Positions 35,700-44,734 of a DNA stretch of 64,000 bases are shown here, piece after piece. Where the stretch lies: contig NZ_JBBOZQ010000001.1 in assembly GCF_038008685.1 (NCBI RefSeq), positions 1,240,001 to 1,304,000 on the forward strand, written 5' to 3'. Below the pieces are notes generated by a model. That model worked only from the letters and a program-made list of their open reading frames with translations, searched no databases and was not told where the DNA came from. The first letter of the stretch is position 1, and every line of letters begins with the position of its first letter. This DNA is from Lysinibacillus sp. FSL W8-0992. GTDB taxonomy: Bacteria; Bacillota; Bacilli; Bacillales_A; Planococcaceae. The position numbers and the translations under genes were made by a program.

Positions 35700-37319
35700 A
35701 TGCAATTTTCAAAGAAATTTCGTTTTTTAGCTGCTAGTGTACTAGCTTTACAGTTAATAGTCCCTGTAGGAGCAAGTGCAGAGAATAAGCAAGATGACAT
35801 TGCGCCAAGCTGGGTCGTACAAGCTGATTATGTGGCGCTAGGTGATTCATTGGCACATGGCATGAATGAGGTTGGAGCAATAGGTCTTGGTTATACAGAT
35901 TTTGTTGCACAGGCATTGCAACAAGCGGGTTTGTTAACATCTTATAATAAAGGCTTTGCCTATTCAGGCTATACAACGAAAAATGTGTTGGCAGACTTAC
36001 AAGGTGACGTAGAAAAACCTGTGACTGGGTTTGGTTATACAAATGATCGTGCAAAGCTTAGAGCGTCGATTCAGGAAGCGGAGCTAGTTACGTTAACTGC
36101 TGGTGCGAACGATTTATTGCCTATTTTAAAAGAAGCAACAACAACTGGTATAGATACTGCGGCCATTTTAAAAACATCGCAAGAAGCGATAAGTAATATA
36201 GCCGCCATTTTAGCGGAAATTAAAAAGCTGAATCCGCAAGTGCAAATTTATGTTATGGGCTACTATAATTCTTTCCCATATTATAGCGAAGAGCTGCAGA
36301 CACAATTTAAAATGCTATTAGGAATTATGAATGCTTCTATTAAAACAACTGCCGAAAAAGCAGGTGCAATATTTGTGCCGACTTTCGACGTTGTGGCTAA
36401 AGATGTGCCAACTTATTTACCAAATCCAGAAAACATTCATTTAAGTGAAGCAGGCTATCTAGCTGTAGCAAATCAAGCATTTTTACCAATTATTAAAGCA
36501 AGCCCATTATGGGATGCCTCTTCTGCAATCCAAGTCAATGTTGAAAGTAGTACAGCGGCAAAGGTAAATTGGCAAGCAGCAACAGATAATGAGGGTGTTA
36601 CGAAATACAATGTTTATGTAAATAATAAGCTCTACTCTACAGTTAACGCTGATCAAATGACGATAACGCTCGATAGTTTAACAGAAAATACTGCTTATAC
36701 AGTTGCTATAAAAGCGTTAGATGCGGCTGGTAATGAAAGTGTTCAAAGTCCAACTGCAACATTTACAACAGGTAGTAAAGTACAATTTCTAGATATAAAA
36801 AATCATTGGGCAACGGAGTTTATTCAAAAAGCAGCTGAAACAGGCATTTTGAAGGGCTATGCGGATGGAACATTTAGACCTGAACAAAATATAACACGTG
36901 CCCAAGCAGCGGCAATGCTCGTTAGAAGTTTAGGTTTAACAACGAAAGACAAAGCTCCATTCATAGATATTGCAAGCTACGATGCAGAAACACAAGCAGA
37001 AATTGCAGCAGCTTACGCCCATGGGCTTATTAAAGGGTCTGATGGCAAGTTTAATCCGAGTCAGCCAATTACACGTGCGCAATTAGCATTAATGATTAAC
37101 CGCGCATATAATCAGCAGCTCAATCAAGCATATGTTGCGAAAAGTAGTACACCCTTTACGGATATAGATAGCTATAATGAAGAGACGAAAAATGCTATCA
37201 CAATGCTATATGAGCTTGGTATTGTAATAGGGAGTGAGGGAAAATTTTCTCCAGAAGCAGCAACAAAGCGTAGTCATGCAGCTAAAATCTTTGTTAACTT
37301 TAGTGAGCTATTGAAATAA
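35700..37319 (+). CDS. SGNH/GDSL hydrolase with FN3 and three SLH domains
   Basis: 539 residues from ATG 35700, after AGGAGGAG. Signal peptide ends ASA/E27. The SGNH esterase domain (~40-275) has block I ALGDSLAHG with Ser50, block III GANDLL and block V NPENIHLS with the catalytic His. A fibronectin type III domain (~280-365) and three SLH repeats (~370-530) follow. It is thus a wall-anchored lipase or esterase, possibly acting on acyl groups of envelope polymers or external lipids. Single gene; terminator at 37397. Confidence 0.9.
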   Translation: MQFSKKFRFLAASVLALQLIVPVGASAENKQDDIAPSWVVQADYVALGDSLAHGMNEVGAIGLGYTDFVAQALQQAGLLTSYNKGFAYSGYTTKNVLADLQGDVEKPVTGFGYTNDRAKLRASIQEAELVTLTAGANDLLPILKEATTTGIDTAAILKTSQEAISNIAAILAEIKKLNPQVQIYVMGYYNSFPYYSEELQTQFKMLLGIMNASIKTTAEKAGAIFVPTFDVVAKDVPTYLPNPENIHLSEAGYLAVANQAFLPIIKASPLWDASSAIQVNVESSTAAKVNWQAATDNEGVTKYNVYVNNKLYSTVNADQMTITLDSLTENTAYTVAIKALDAAGNESVQSPTATFTTGSKVQFLDIKNHWATEFIQKAAETGILKGYADGTFRPEQNITRAQAAAMLVRSLGLTTKDKAPFIDIASYDAETQAEIAAAYAHGLIKGSDGKFNPSQPITRAQLALMINRAYNQQLNQAYVAKSSTPFTDIDSYNEETKNAITMLYELGIVIGSEGKFSPEAATKRSHAAKIFVNFSELLK

Positions 37320-37396
37320 TCAGCAGTAAGTGTTCGTGAGGGTAATGTAATGTCGCCAATATAGTTGAGATTTACGGCCATGAATCCTACAAAAAA

Positions 37397-37445
37397 GCCG
37401 TTCAATAAATCGACTGTAAGATTTATTGAACGGCTATTCTTTTTG
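37397..37445. terminator. Bidirectional terminator
   Basis: GCCGTTCAATAAATC/GATTTATTGAACGGC, 15-bp perfect stem with 8-nt loop; T-runs on both sides. Ends both the esterase gene and the converging minus-strand operon. Confidence 0.92.
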
Positions 37446-37452
37446 TTAAGAA

Positions 37453-37740
37453 CTATGATAGTTTGGCAATAATGCCTTCTTCATCATCTAATATTAGCTC
37501 AATACCTGTTGAGAAAGGGTCTTGGTGTAGAACGTCTTTTATCCATACACGTAGAGCGCCAATCATAGCGGCAGTATTTAAAACTTCCATTTGACCATTT
37601 GTTTCAACTTCTGCGCCGAAGCCTGTTTCATCTTCATAAGTTAACTCAACAAGTACATCTTCTGGGCGAAGATTTTTATGATATGCCTGTGATAGGCAAA
37701 TCGCATTGATAATATCTTGTTCGTTAATTATTTGTGCCAT
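37453..37740 (-). CDS. YxcD-like DUF2653 protein
   Basis: 95 residues, acidic, no signal or TM. The pattern INEQDIINAICLSQA..LRPEDVLVELTYEDETGFGAEV fits the DUF2653/YxcD family as I recall it. Function unknown. Its start overlaps the end of the upstream membrane protein gene by 13 nt, so the two form an operon. Confidence 0.7.
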   Translation of the reverse strand: MAQIINEQDIINAICLSQAYHKNLRPEDVLVELTYEDETGFGAEVETNGQMEVLNTAAMIGALRVWIKDVLHQDPFSTGIELILDDEEGIIAKLS

Positions 37741-38201
37741 TGTGTAGCTTCCTGTTCTTTACGTTTTTTATCTTTAAACATATTGATAATTTTAACGACA
37801 AGCATCACAATAACAACAATTGCAGCAACGTTGATTAATAAGCCTAAAATATTACCAAGCATTCCTAGACCACTAAATAGACTACCGAATAATAGACCTG
37901 CTAAACCACCTAGCATTAAGCCTTTCATTAGGCCACCAGAGAAAAAGCCGCCTTTTTTCGCAGTAGTATCTGTTTTGTTTGTAGACGTAGTATTATTTTT
38001 ATTTGTTGTAGCATTATTTTGGTCTTTAGATTTATCCTGAGATTTTTGGATATTTGAACTATTGTTATTGTTTGAGAAGCCTTTTTTACCTGACTTATAA
38101 GATTTCGCTTCAGCAGTCGGTGTGTCCGAAATTAATAATGTTGCACCAACTGACGCAAACATAAGTGTCGCTGCGAAAAGAGCAGCAATAATTTTTTTCA
38201 T
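37728..38201 (-). CDS. Secreted/membrane protein with Gly-rich TM region
   Basis: 157 residues. Signal peptide ends AEA/K. A low-complexity Asn/Ser/Thr/Lys stretch (~40-80) leads to a Gly-rich hydrophobic block (GGLMKGLMLGGLAGLLFGSLFSGLG) and a second TM helix, then a basic tail. The order signal, disordered linker, GGxxxG-rich membrane segment recalls Tim44-like/YtgA-type small membrane proteins, but I cannot name it. First gene of a two-gene operon with the DUF2653 protein. RBS GGAGG upstream. Confidence 0.72.
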   Translation of the reverse strand: MKKIIAALFAATLMFASVGATLLISDTPTAEAKSYKSGKKGFSNNNNSSNIQKSQDKSKDQNNATTNKNNTTSTNKTDTTAKKGGFFSGGLMKGLMLGGLAGLLFGSLFSGLGMLGNILGLLINVAAIVVIVMLVVKIINMFKDKKRKEQEATQWHK

Positions 38202-38387
38202 TACTTACATTCCTCCAATATAATTTTATATTTTGTCATAAACTAGTTCTTAATAGTAATTTTACATGAACTATAGTGAAAAATAAAATATTCACTACCT
38301 GTAATTTAGGAAATTTGCAATATATGAACAAGTAGTGTCAATATACTGCTGAATGGGGAATAGTAAGGAAGGAAAGGGGTAAATGTA

Positions 38388-39401
38388 ATGCTACCAACAA
38401 TGACATTATTGATTTCAGTATTTTTAATGCTATATATTACGGAAAAAAGGCGATTCTTTAATGCTGTAGTTTTAGGATTAATAGGCTTGAATTTATTTGT
38501 AGGAATAACAACACGTTATGCATTATTCATTAACGAACAAGGCATTGTGTCCAAGATGGGCATAATGACGTTGTTTGGTATTATCCCTAGTATAATGTTG
38601 TTATTATCTATCGCGATGTTTTTCAATAGCAAAATCCTACTTGAAAAAGAAGGACGAAGAATTCGAAATTTATTATTAGCTGTATTTGGATTGGCTTTCC
38701 TATTAATGATGATTGGATATGTCTTTATATTTTTTACAAATATCGAAAATGGATTTTGGCATATTCTTTTCTTTTATGCATTTTTGATTTTTGCTTATAC
38801 AGTATTTTTATATACAAGTGTGATGGTCTACGCTATTATTTATCATTTTACACCGATAACATACGAGCCTCGTTATATTATTGTGCTCGGATCGGGCCTT
38901 ATCGGTGACAAAGTTCCCCCTCTGCTAGCAAGTCGTTTAGATGAAGCTGTTAAGCAATATAAAAAATATGGGGAACGTCCCTTTATTATCGTCTCGGGTG
39001 GGCGTGGAAGTGATGAAAAAGTTTCAGAAGCATTTGCGATGGAAACATATATAATAGATGAATACCAAATACCGCATCGCAAAATATTGATGGAAGATAG
39101 ATCAACAAATACAGAACAGAATATGGCTTTCTCAAAAGCAACTATGGATGCGCATGCGCAAGGAAGGAAATATCGTTCCCTTTTTGTTACGAATAACTTC
39201 CACGTATTTCGCGCAAGCATTTATGCTAGAAGGGCAAAGCTAGATGCACAAGGTGTAGGTTCTAAAACAGCGTTGTATTATATACCTAACGCTTTTACTC
39301 GGGAATTTATCGGTTTATTAGAAATGTATAAATGGGTACATGTAACGGTCTTTTTCGTCATTACATTATTAATAGGACTCATGTTAAGAGCATATGTGTA
39401 A
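38388..39401 (+). CDS. YdcF/SanA-type DUF218 membrane protein
   Basis: 337 residues. Four or five N-terminal TM helices (~1-165) and one at the C-terminus (~315-335) bracket a DUF218 domain that starts YIIVLGSGLIGDKVPPLLASRLD and contains SGGRGSDEKVSEAFAM and EDRSTNTEQNMAFS. Homologues (ElyC, SanA, YdcF) act in envelope integrity or polysaccharide metabolism; exact chemistry is not settled. AAAGGGG before ATG. Single gene with terminator. Confidence 0.85.
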   Translation: MLPTMTLLISVFLMLYITEKRRFFNAVVLGLIGLNLFVGITTRYALFINEQGIVSKMGIMTLFGIIPSIMLLLSIAMFFNSKILLEKEGRRIRNLLLAVFGLAFLLMMIGYVFIFFTNIENGFWHILFFYAFLIFAYTVFLYTSVMVYAIIYHFTPITYEPRYIIVLGSGLIGDKVPPLLASRLDEAVKQYKKYGERPFIIVSGGRGSDEKVSEAFAMETYIIDEYQIPHRKILMEDRSTNTEQNMAFSKATMDAHAQGRKYRSLFVTNNFHVFRASIYARRAKLDAQGVGSKTALYYIPNAFTREFIGLLEMYKWVHVTVFFVITLLIGLMLRAYV

Positions 39402-39410
39402 CCATTCTTG

Positions 39411-39449
39411 AACTGCCTTCCATATAATAGTAGCAAGGCAGTTTTTTTA
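39411..39449 (+). terminator. Terminator after the DUF218 gene
   Basis: AACTGCCTT/AAGGCAGTT, 15-nt loop, TTTTTT tail. Confidence 0.88.
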
Positions 39450-39474
39450 CATAGTGTGCAAGGGGGGAAAACAA

Positions 39475-40761
39475 ATGTATGGGCAATTTTTAGCAAAGCA
39501 AAATAAGGAACGAACGGAGTCCTTACAACAGCTAACACATATACAGAATACATGGTTTGCACAAAATTTATCTTTACTCAATTTGGATGAAGTACAACTG
39601 ACGACCTTGCAAAAAATGCTATATCAAGTTATTCAAGGATTGTTAAGAAAAAAACAACAACGTCACTTGCAAATTGTACATCCAGAGCAAACACAAACAG
39701 TACAAGATAATGTTTTAACACTGTTAGCAGAATACGATGACTTATTGCGTGAGGCAATACCACTCCCTATTTATATTTTAATATGGCAAATTACTTCTTT
39801 AGAGAAGTTAGCTTATACAACAGAAGTTGTGGATGATGTTCTCGATATACTGGAATGGTATGTTATGAAACAGGACGAAGCGGTCGAACTATTTGAAGAA
39901 GAAGATTTAGATCATGAAGAAATCATTGATTTATACAAAGCAGCAATTGAAGAACAAGATGCAGATGCCCAGTTTGAGCTAGGAGAATATTATAGTACAA
40001 ACGATGATACACCTTTCCAGCCCGAAAAATCGATAAAATGGTTTGAACTAGCAGCAAAACAAGGTAGTGCAAATGCTCAATATGCACTTGCTAACTATTA
40101 TTTTGAAGGTATTGGTGTAGACGAGAATTATGATCGGGCATTCCAATTGTATGAAGCTGCTGCAAATCAAGGGCATGCAGATGCAGCCAATAACTTAGCT
40201 GATATGTATTTTAATGGGGAAAGTGTACAAGAAAATATGGTACTTGCAAAGAAATGGTTTGATGTTGCCGCAACACAAGGTGTGGCTGAGGCAATGTTTA
40301 CATTAGGTATTATGCATGAGCAAGGGCTAGGGATTGCGATAGATGAACAGCAGGCATTTAACTTCTATAAAAAAGCGGCTGAGGCAGGCTATGTTGAAGC
40401 GGAATACAGGCTTGGTGGAATCTATTTAGAAGGTCATTTAGGGCAAACTCGTGATGTAAATCGAGGTTTATATTGGTTTGAAAGAGCTGCTGAACAATAT
40501 CATGTAGATGCATTTTATGATTTGGGCTTTATTTGGAGCAAGGGGTTAACGGGAATCCGCAATATTGAAAAAGGTATTCATTGGTTCAAGCAAGCGGCAC
40601 TTCAAGGAGATCCTGAAGCAAAATTACAACTTGGCCACATTTACAATAAAGGTGAAGGTATACCACGAAATATTAAAGAGGCAAAGAAATGGTATGGACT
40701 TGCTGCAGAAGCAGGGATTGAAGAAGCGTCTCAATTACTTGAGGAGTTAGATAATTTGTAA
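39475..40761 (+). CDS. Sel1-repeat (TPR-like) protein
   Basis: 428 residues from ATG 39475, preceded by AGGGGGG. The first ~165 residues are helical and unassigned. Then come seven or eight Sel1-like repeats of ~36 residues (pattern A-x2-G-x3-A-x2-L-G-x2-Y-x2-G; e.g. GSANAQYALANYYFEGIGVDE). No signal peptide, so cytoplasmic. Sel1 repeats are protein-binding solenoids; partner unknown. Single gene with a strong terminator. Confidence 0.85.
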   Translation: MYGQFLAKQNKERTESLQQLTHIQNTWFAQNLSLLNLDEVQLTTLQKMLYQVIQGLLRKKQQRHLQIVHPEQTQTVQDNVLTLLAEYDDLLREAIPLPIYILIWQITSLEKLAYTTEVVDDVLDILEWYVMKQDEAVELFEEEDLDHEEIIDLYKAAIEEQDADAQFELGEYYSTNDDTPFQPEKSIKWFELAAKQGSANAQYALANYYFEGIGVDENYDRAFQLYEAAANQGHADAANNLADMYFNGESVQENMVLAKKWFDVAATQGVAEAMFTLGIMHEQGLGIAIDEQQAFNFYKKAAEAGYVEAEYRLGGIYLEGHLGQTRDVNRGLYWFERAAEQYHVDAFYDLGFIWSKGLTGIRNIEKGIHWFKQAALQGDPEAKLQLGHIYNKGEGIPRNIKEAKKWYGLAAEAGIEEASQLLEELDNL

Positions 40762-40787
40762 ATTCCGACTGTTGTTATACTGGAATT

Positions 40788-40829
40788 ACCCGTAATGGTT
40801 AGCTATAAACTAGCCATTGCGGGTTTTTT
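40788..40829 (+). terminator. Terminator after the Sel1 gene
   Basis: ACCCGTAATGGTTAG pairs with CTAGCCATTGCGGGT over 15 positions with two mismatches or wobbles, then TTTTTT. Confidence 0.88.
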
Positions 40830-41434
40830 GCTGTTATAAAGAAAATAATGCTTATACGACATTACAAAGAAATAAGGACGCAATGGATTAAATCTTTGCA
40901 TAATTGGCCAATGATTATTGTGATTATTTAGAACTATTTATTAACTATCTCGGTATTGGTCTTTTAGAACTGTTTTTAGCTGTTGTTTTAGGTTGATTGA
41001 CCTCTTTGGAATGAATAAATGATAGATAGTAAAATTGCTGCTACTTAATTATGCTCGTAGTAATTCAAACAATATTCTTTAATTAGTAAAAAGACCGTAG
41101 ATATAGTTAACGAAAAATGTTGAATTAGTAATTTTATCACATTTCCATGATGGATAACTTTTTGGTTTAGTAATAAATATTATAATGATAAATGGTAAAA
41201 AATAGGTTAATATAAATTGACAATTATATTTAAAGTGTATATTGTAAATGAGTAATTTTAAAATGTAAAATTAATGAATTATTGATTATTATGATGTTAT
41301 TTTGTTATATTATTTTCTTGTTAATTTATTAGCGGTCGTGGTATTTTTTCGTATATTTATAAATATATTTGGGTAAACGGAAATAGATTATGCTCAGCTC
41401 TTCAAAAGAACATGTATATGAAAGAGGGAAAAGT
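40830..41434. other. AT-rich intergenic region before hemAT
   Basis: About 600 bp with no gene I can support. Very AT-rich, especially 41140-41390. TTTAGAACTATTTATTAAC (~40927) and TTTAGAACTGTTTTTAGC (~40962) are a short direct repeat. It must hold the hemAT promoter, but I see no clear sigma-A or sigma-D consensus. Confidence 0.35.
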
Positions 41435-42724
41435 GTGATTTTTCAAAAACAGAAAAAGGCAATGCCATTAGATTTACAACAATACTCAGTGACAATGGAT
41501 GTTCCGAACTCACGAACATTGGTGAAGCAGATTGAAATGTTAAATTTGACCAAACTAGATTTACAATATTTAAAGGCTTTTAAACCATTTGTTGAGGACA
41601 ACATAAATCAAATCGTAGACCGATTTTATGGAATGATTGGAACTGAGCAAAGTTTAGTAGATATTATTAATAAACATAGTTCTGTAGATAAGTTGAAGGT
41701 CACATTGCGCCGTCATATTATTGAAATGTTTAACGGTACAATAGATGAAGAGTTTTATAAAAGACGAGTAAGTATCGCAAAAGTACATGTACATATCGGC
41801 CTTAGAACACAATGGTATATTTGTGCTTTCCAAGATTTAGCCATTTCATTTATTGACTTGGTAGAAAAACATGTAGAACACCCTATGGACCAATTTAATA
41901 CAATTCGTGCAATCTCTAAAATTTCTAATTTTGAGCAGCAGCTTGTCTTAGAGGCTTTTGAAAGTACAGTCGAACGACTAAAGGAAAATGTAGAACGTGA
42001 GAAAGAAGCAGTTGAGAGAAAAATCGTGGAATCTTCAGAGGGGCTTGCTGCAATTTCTGAAGAAACAAATGCCTCATTCCATCAATTAAATAATCAATCA
42101 CATGAGATTAAGGAATTGGCGAAAAGATCATTGCAGGTTAGTACGCTAGCTGAAAGTCAGGCGATTGAAGGTCGGGAACGTCTACAACATCAATCAAAAA
42201 ATATGAGTAACATTATTCAATCAGTAGATGATATTACAGACAATATTAAGCAATTGACAGAAATGTCTAAGGAAATGGAAGCGATTATGAATGTTGTGAC
42301 GAACATTGCAAATCAAACAAATTTATTAGCTTTAAATGCAGCTATTGAAGCAGCTCGTGCTGGAGAAGCGGGGAAAGGCTTTAGTGTAGTAGCCGATGAA
42401 GTTCGTAAATTATCTAGTCAAACAAAGGAATCTGTCACATCCGTAGCTAAATTATTAGAAAAGACGACGGAGCGAACGGATAAGCTTGCTCACACACTTA
42501 GCCATATTCAGGAAGAAGTTGCGTCAGGTGAGGAAAACATGACTCAAACTGAGGGGCAATTTAACAAAATTTTAGATGCTATGACACAAGCTAAGTGTCA
42601 AAATGATCGCATGGAAAAAGAAGTGCTCGCTGTGGCTGAGATTCTTAATGAGCTTGGACTTGCATTTAATGAAGTTACAAATTCAGCAGATAAATTAGCG
42701 AATGTTGCCCAAAACTTAAACTAA
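41435..42724 (+). CDS. hemAT: HemAT-like globin-coupled aerotaxis receptor
   Basis: 429 residues from GTG 41435 after AGAGGGA; this start aligns with Bacillus HemAT (MIFQKQKK versus MLFKKDRK, 432 residues). ATG 41390 would add 15 residues with no ribosome site. The N-terminal globin sensor (~20-170) keeps the [14 protein letters not shown] helix and the proximal haem His in [13 protein letters not shown]. No TM. The C-terminal MCP domain has [20 protein letters not shown]. It senses oxygen by haem and signals to CheA. The haem-biosynthesis gene cgoX follows ~300 nt downstream. Confidence 0.9.
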   Translation: MIFQKQKKAMPLDLQQYSVTMDVPNSRTLVKQIEMLNLTKLDLQYLKAFKPFVEDNINQIVDRFYGMIGTEQSLVDIINKHSSVDKLKVTLRRHIIEMFNGTIDEEFYKRRVSIAKVHVHIGLRTQWYICAFQDLAISFIDLVEKHVEHPMDQFNTIRAISKISNFEQQLVLEAFESTVERLKENVEREKEAVERKIVESSEGLAAISEETNASFHQLNNQSHEIKELAKRSLQVSTLAESQAIEGRERLQHQSKNMSNIIQSVDDITDNIKQLTEMSKEMEAIMNVVTNIANQTNLLALNAAIEAARAGEAGKGFSVVADEVRKLSSQTKESVTSVAKLLEKTTERTDKLAHTLSHIQEEVASGEENMTQTEGQFNKILDAMTQAKCQNDRMEKEVLAVAEILNELGLAFNEVTNSADKLANVAQNLN

Positions 42725-42769
42725 TTTAATGATTTCATAAAATGGGGCTTAAATGTCCTCTAAATAAAA

Positions 42770-42895
42770 AATTAATTTACAATCCGCTTTGCTTTCCGCA
42801 GGTAGGATAGGAGCTTTATCGTCTTTGTGCTCTTGCCCTCCTATAAGGAAAACGAAGTGGATTTTTATTAAGGGTGCCAGGCACTCAAACAATTT
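42770..42895 (+). repeat. Diverged palindrome with reverse tag
   Basis: AATCCGCTTTGCTTTCCGCA (42781) and GAAAACGAAGTGGATTTTT (~42847) are the arms of a shorter, diverged palindrome whose centre pairs CTCCTAT/ATAGGAG-like blocks. GTGCCAGGCACTC (a reverse tag) follows at 42874. A single degenerate unit of the dispersed family. Confidence 0.7.
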
Positions 42896-43030
42896 ACCCG
42901 TAGCGCAATCAACGGCTATTTATTTTTTGATTGCTTCATTTTTGCTAAATTTGTAATGGGTTGAACGTAAATGTTTGCAAAAACAGTTTATACTAATAGG
43001 AGATAAATAAAGAAATTAGGGGCGATCTTC

Positions 43031-44419
43031 ATGGAAACAATAGTTGTATTGGGTGGCGGGATTACAGGTTTATGTACGATGCATTATCTACAACGTCAAG
43101 TATTGGAGAAAAAAATAGATGTAAACCTAGTACTTGTTGAAAAAAATGCATACTTAGGTGGAAAGCTATACTCCGCATATGACCATGGTTTTATAATGGA
43201 AACGGGCGCTGATTCAATTGTAGCTCGTCATAAAGGTGTTATGGAGCTAGTACAGGAGCTTAACTTTGAACAGGAGCTAGTGTACAACGAAACAGGAGTA
43301 TCTTATATCTATACAAACGACGAATTACATGCAATACCAGCTGATTCAACATTCGGTATTCCTATGAGTTTAGCATCTCTGGAAGCAAGTACGCTTGTAT
43401 CAGAAGCTGGTAAGCAAATCGCATTACAGGACTTAACGATGCCGAATAAAGGTTTTACGAAAGAAAGCTCAATAGGCGAGTTTTTAACGTATTACTTAGG
43501 TGAAGAGCTTGTGCAAAATCAAATAGCGCCAGTATTAGCAGGAGTATATTCTGGTGACCTACATCAACTTTCGATTGCTTCTACATTGCCGTACTTAATC
43601 GATTATAAAAATGAATACGGTAGCATCATCAAGGGGTTTGATGCAAATCGCGAACAATTTATGAAAGCTTCCAATAAAAAGTTTATTTCGTTTAAAAAAG
43701 GCTTATCATCTCTAATTGACCGTCTTGAAGAAACGTTAACAGAAGTAGAAATTATTAAAGGTGTAGCAACAACAAGTGTAAAGAAACATGAAGGGCAATA
43801 TACAATTACATTAGCAAATAGTAGAAAGCTTGAGGCTAATCACGTTGTTCTAGCGTTGCCCAATGAAGCGGTGCAAAGCTTATTACAGGACCCATCGTTA
43901 GATCATTATTTTAAGGAATTTACTACAGCTTCTGCAATAACAATTTACTTAGGTTTTGATGTACCGGATGCAGTGCTACCAGCAGATGGAACGGGTTTTA
44001 TTGTGTCACATAATTCAAATGTCCAATGCAATGCAGCAACTTGGACAAGTCGAAAATGGAAGCATACATCTGCTAATAGTAAATTGCTTGTACGACTCTT
44101 TTATAAGAGCATCAATCCTGCGTATGAAAAATTACGTAAGATGACAGATGAAGAACTAGCTGCTGTCGCATTAGACGATGTAAAGAAAAGTTTAGGGATT
44201 GATGAAAAGCCAACTGTAGTTAATGTTGCGAAATGGATTAATCAAATGCCAAAATACGATTTAGCACATCATGAGGCATTGAAGGGCTTAATAGCTGAGC
44301 TTGCAGAAAGGTATCCAAATTTATCGATTGCAGGCTGTTCTTATTTCGGAGTAGGCATTGGTGCTTGTATTCAAAATGGTAAAAAAATAGGCGAAGAGCT
44401 TGGAGAAAAACTAGTATAA
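43031..44419 (+). CDS. cgoX: Coproporphyrinogen III oxidase (CgoX, formerly HemY)
   Basis: 462 residues. FAD-binding GGGITGLCTMHYL at the N-terminus, then VEKNAYLGGKLYSAYDHGFIMETGADSI and the C-terminal FAD contact GCSYFGVGIGACIQNG. Gram-positive HemY-type enzymes oxidise coproporphyrinogen III to coproporphyrin III in the coproporphyrin-dependent haem route. GGGGCGA precedes ATG. Here the gene is alone, not with hemE and hemH as in Bacillus subtilis. Confidence 0.9.
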   Translation: METIVVLGGGITGLCTMHYLQRQVLEKKIDVNLVLVEKNAYLGGKLYSAYDHGFIMETGADSIVARHKGVMELVQELNFEQELVYNETGVSYIYTNDELHAIPADSTFGIPMSLASLEASTLVSEAGKQIALQDLTMPNKGFTKESSIGEFLTYYLGEELVQNQIAPVLAGVYSGDLHQLSIASTLPYLIDYKNEYGSIIKGFDANREQFMKASNKKFISFKKGLSSLIDRLEETLTEVEIIKGVATTSVKKHEGQYTITLANSRKLEANHVVLALPNEAVQSLLQDPSLDHYFKEFTTASAITIYLGFDVPDAVLPADGTGFIVSHNSNVQCNAATWTSRKWKHTSANSKLLVRLFYKSINPAYEKLRKMTDEELAAVALDDVKKSLGIDEKPTVVNVAKWINQMPKYDLAHHEALKGLIAELAERYPNLSIAGCSYFGVGIGACIQNGKKIGEELGEKLV

Positions 44420-44484
44420 CGGTAAAACAAATGCGGAAATTTGATATTTTTCTGGAGAAATCTCCTTTGTTAAGTGAAATAGTC

Positions 44485-44513
44485 TTGACTCTATCGCCTG
44501 TAAACGATATGAT
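44485..44513 (+). promoter_or_regulatory. Promoter of the SAM-riboswitch operon
   Basis: TTGACT (44485-44490), 17-nt spacer, TATGAT (44508-44513). Start near 44520, 25 nt before the aptamer. Confidence 0.75.
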
Positions 44514-44544
44514 TCTTTTAATTATTTGAAAAATTCATACTACA

Positions 44545-44647
44545 TTCTTATCGAGAGAAGCCGAGGGACTGGCCCTATGAAGCTTCAGCAACCAACTAAT
44601 GTCAGGTGCTAAATCCAGAAGACCTTTTTGGTCGAAGATGAGAAGGA
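44545..44647 (+). ncRNA. SAM-I (S-box) riboswitch
   Basis: Canonical blocks: TTATCGAGAGAAGCCGAGGG, ACTGGCCCTATGAAGC, TTCAGCAACC and AGGTGCTAAATCC, ending with GATGAGAAGG. SAM binding terminates transcription of the methionine genes downstream. Confidence 0.96.
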
Positions 44648-44667
44648 AAAACAATTACGATTCGTTA

Positions 44668-44698
44668 AAGCCTTCTTTTTTTAAAAGAAGGCTTTTTA
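44668..44698 (+). terminator. S-box terminator
   Basis: AAAGCCTTCTTTT/AAAAGAAGGCTTT with a short loop and a TTATA tail. The 5' arm can pair with the aptamer's 3' GAAGG in the ligand-free state. Confidence 0.88.
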
Positions 44699-44734
44699 TA
44701 TTTTTGGATACAAGGAAAGTGAGGGTTACGTTTT

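Noticed and set aside
40830-41389. Possible decayed gene before hemAT
   Set aside because: Some stretches translate to hydrophobic residues, but stops are frequent and no family resemblance is seen.
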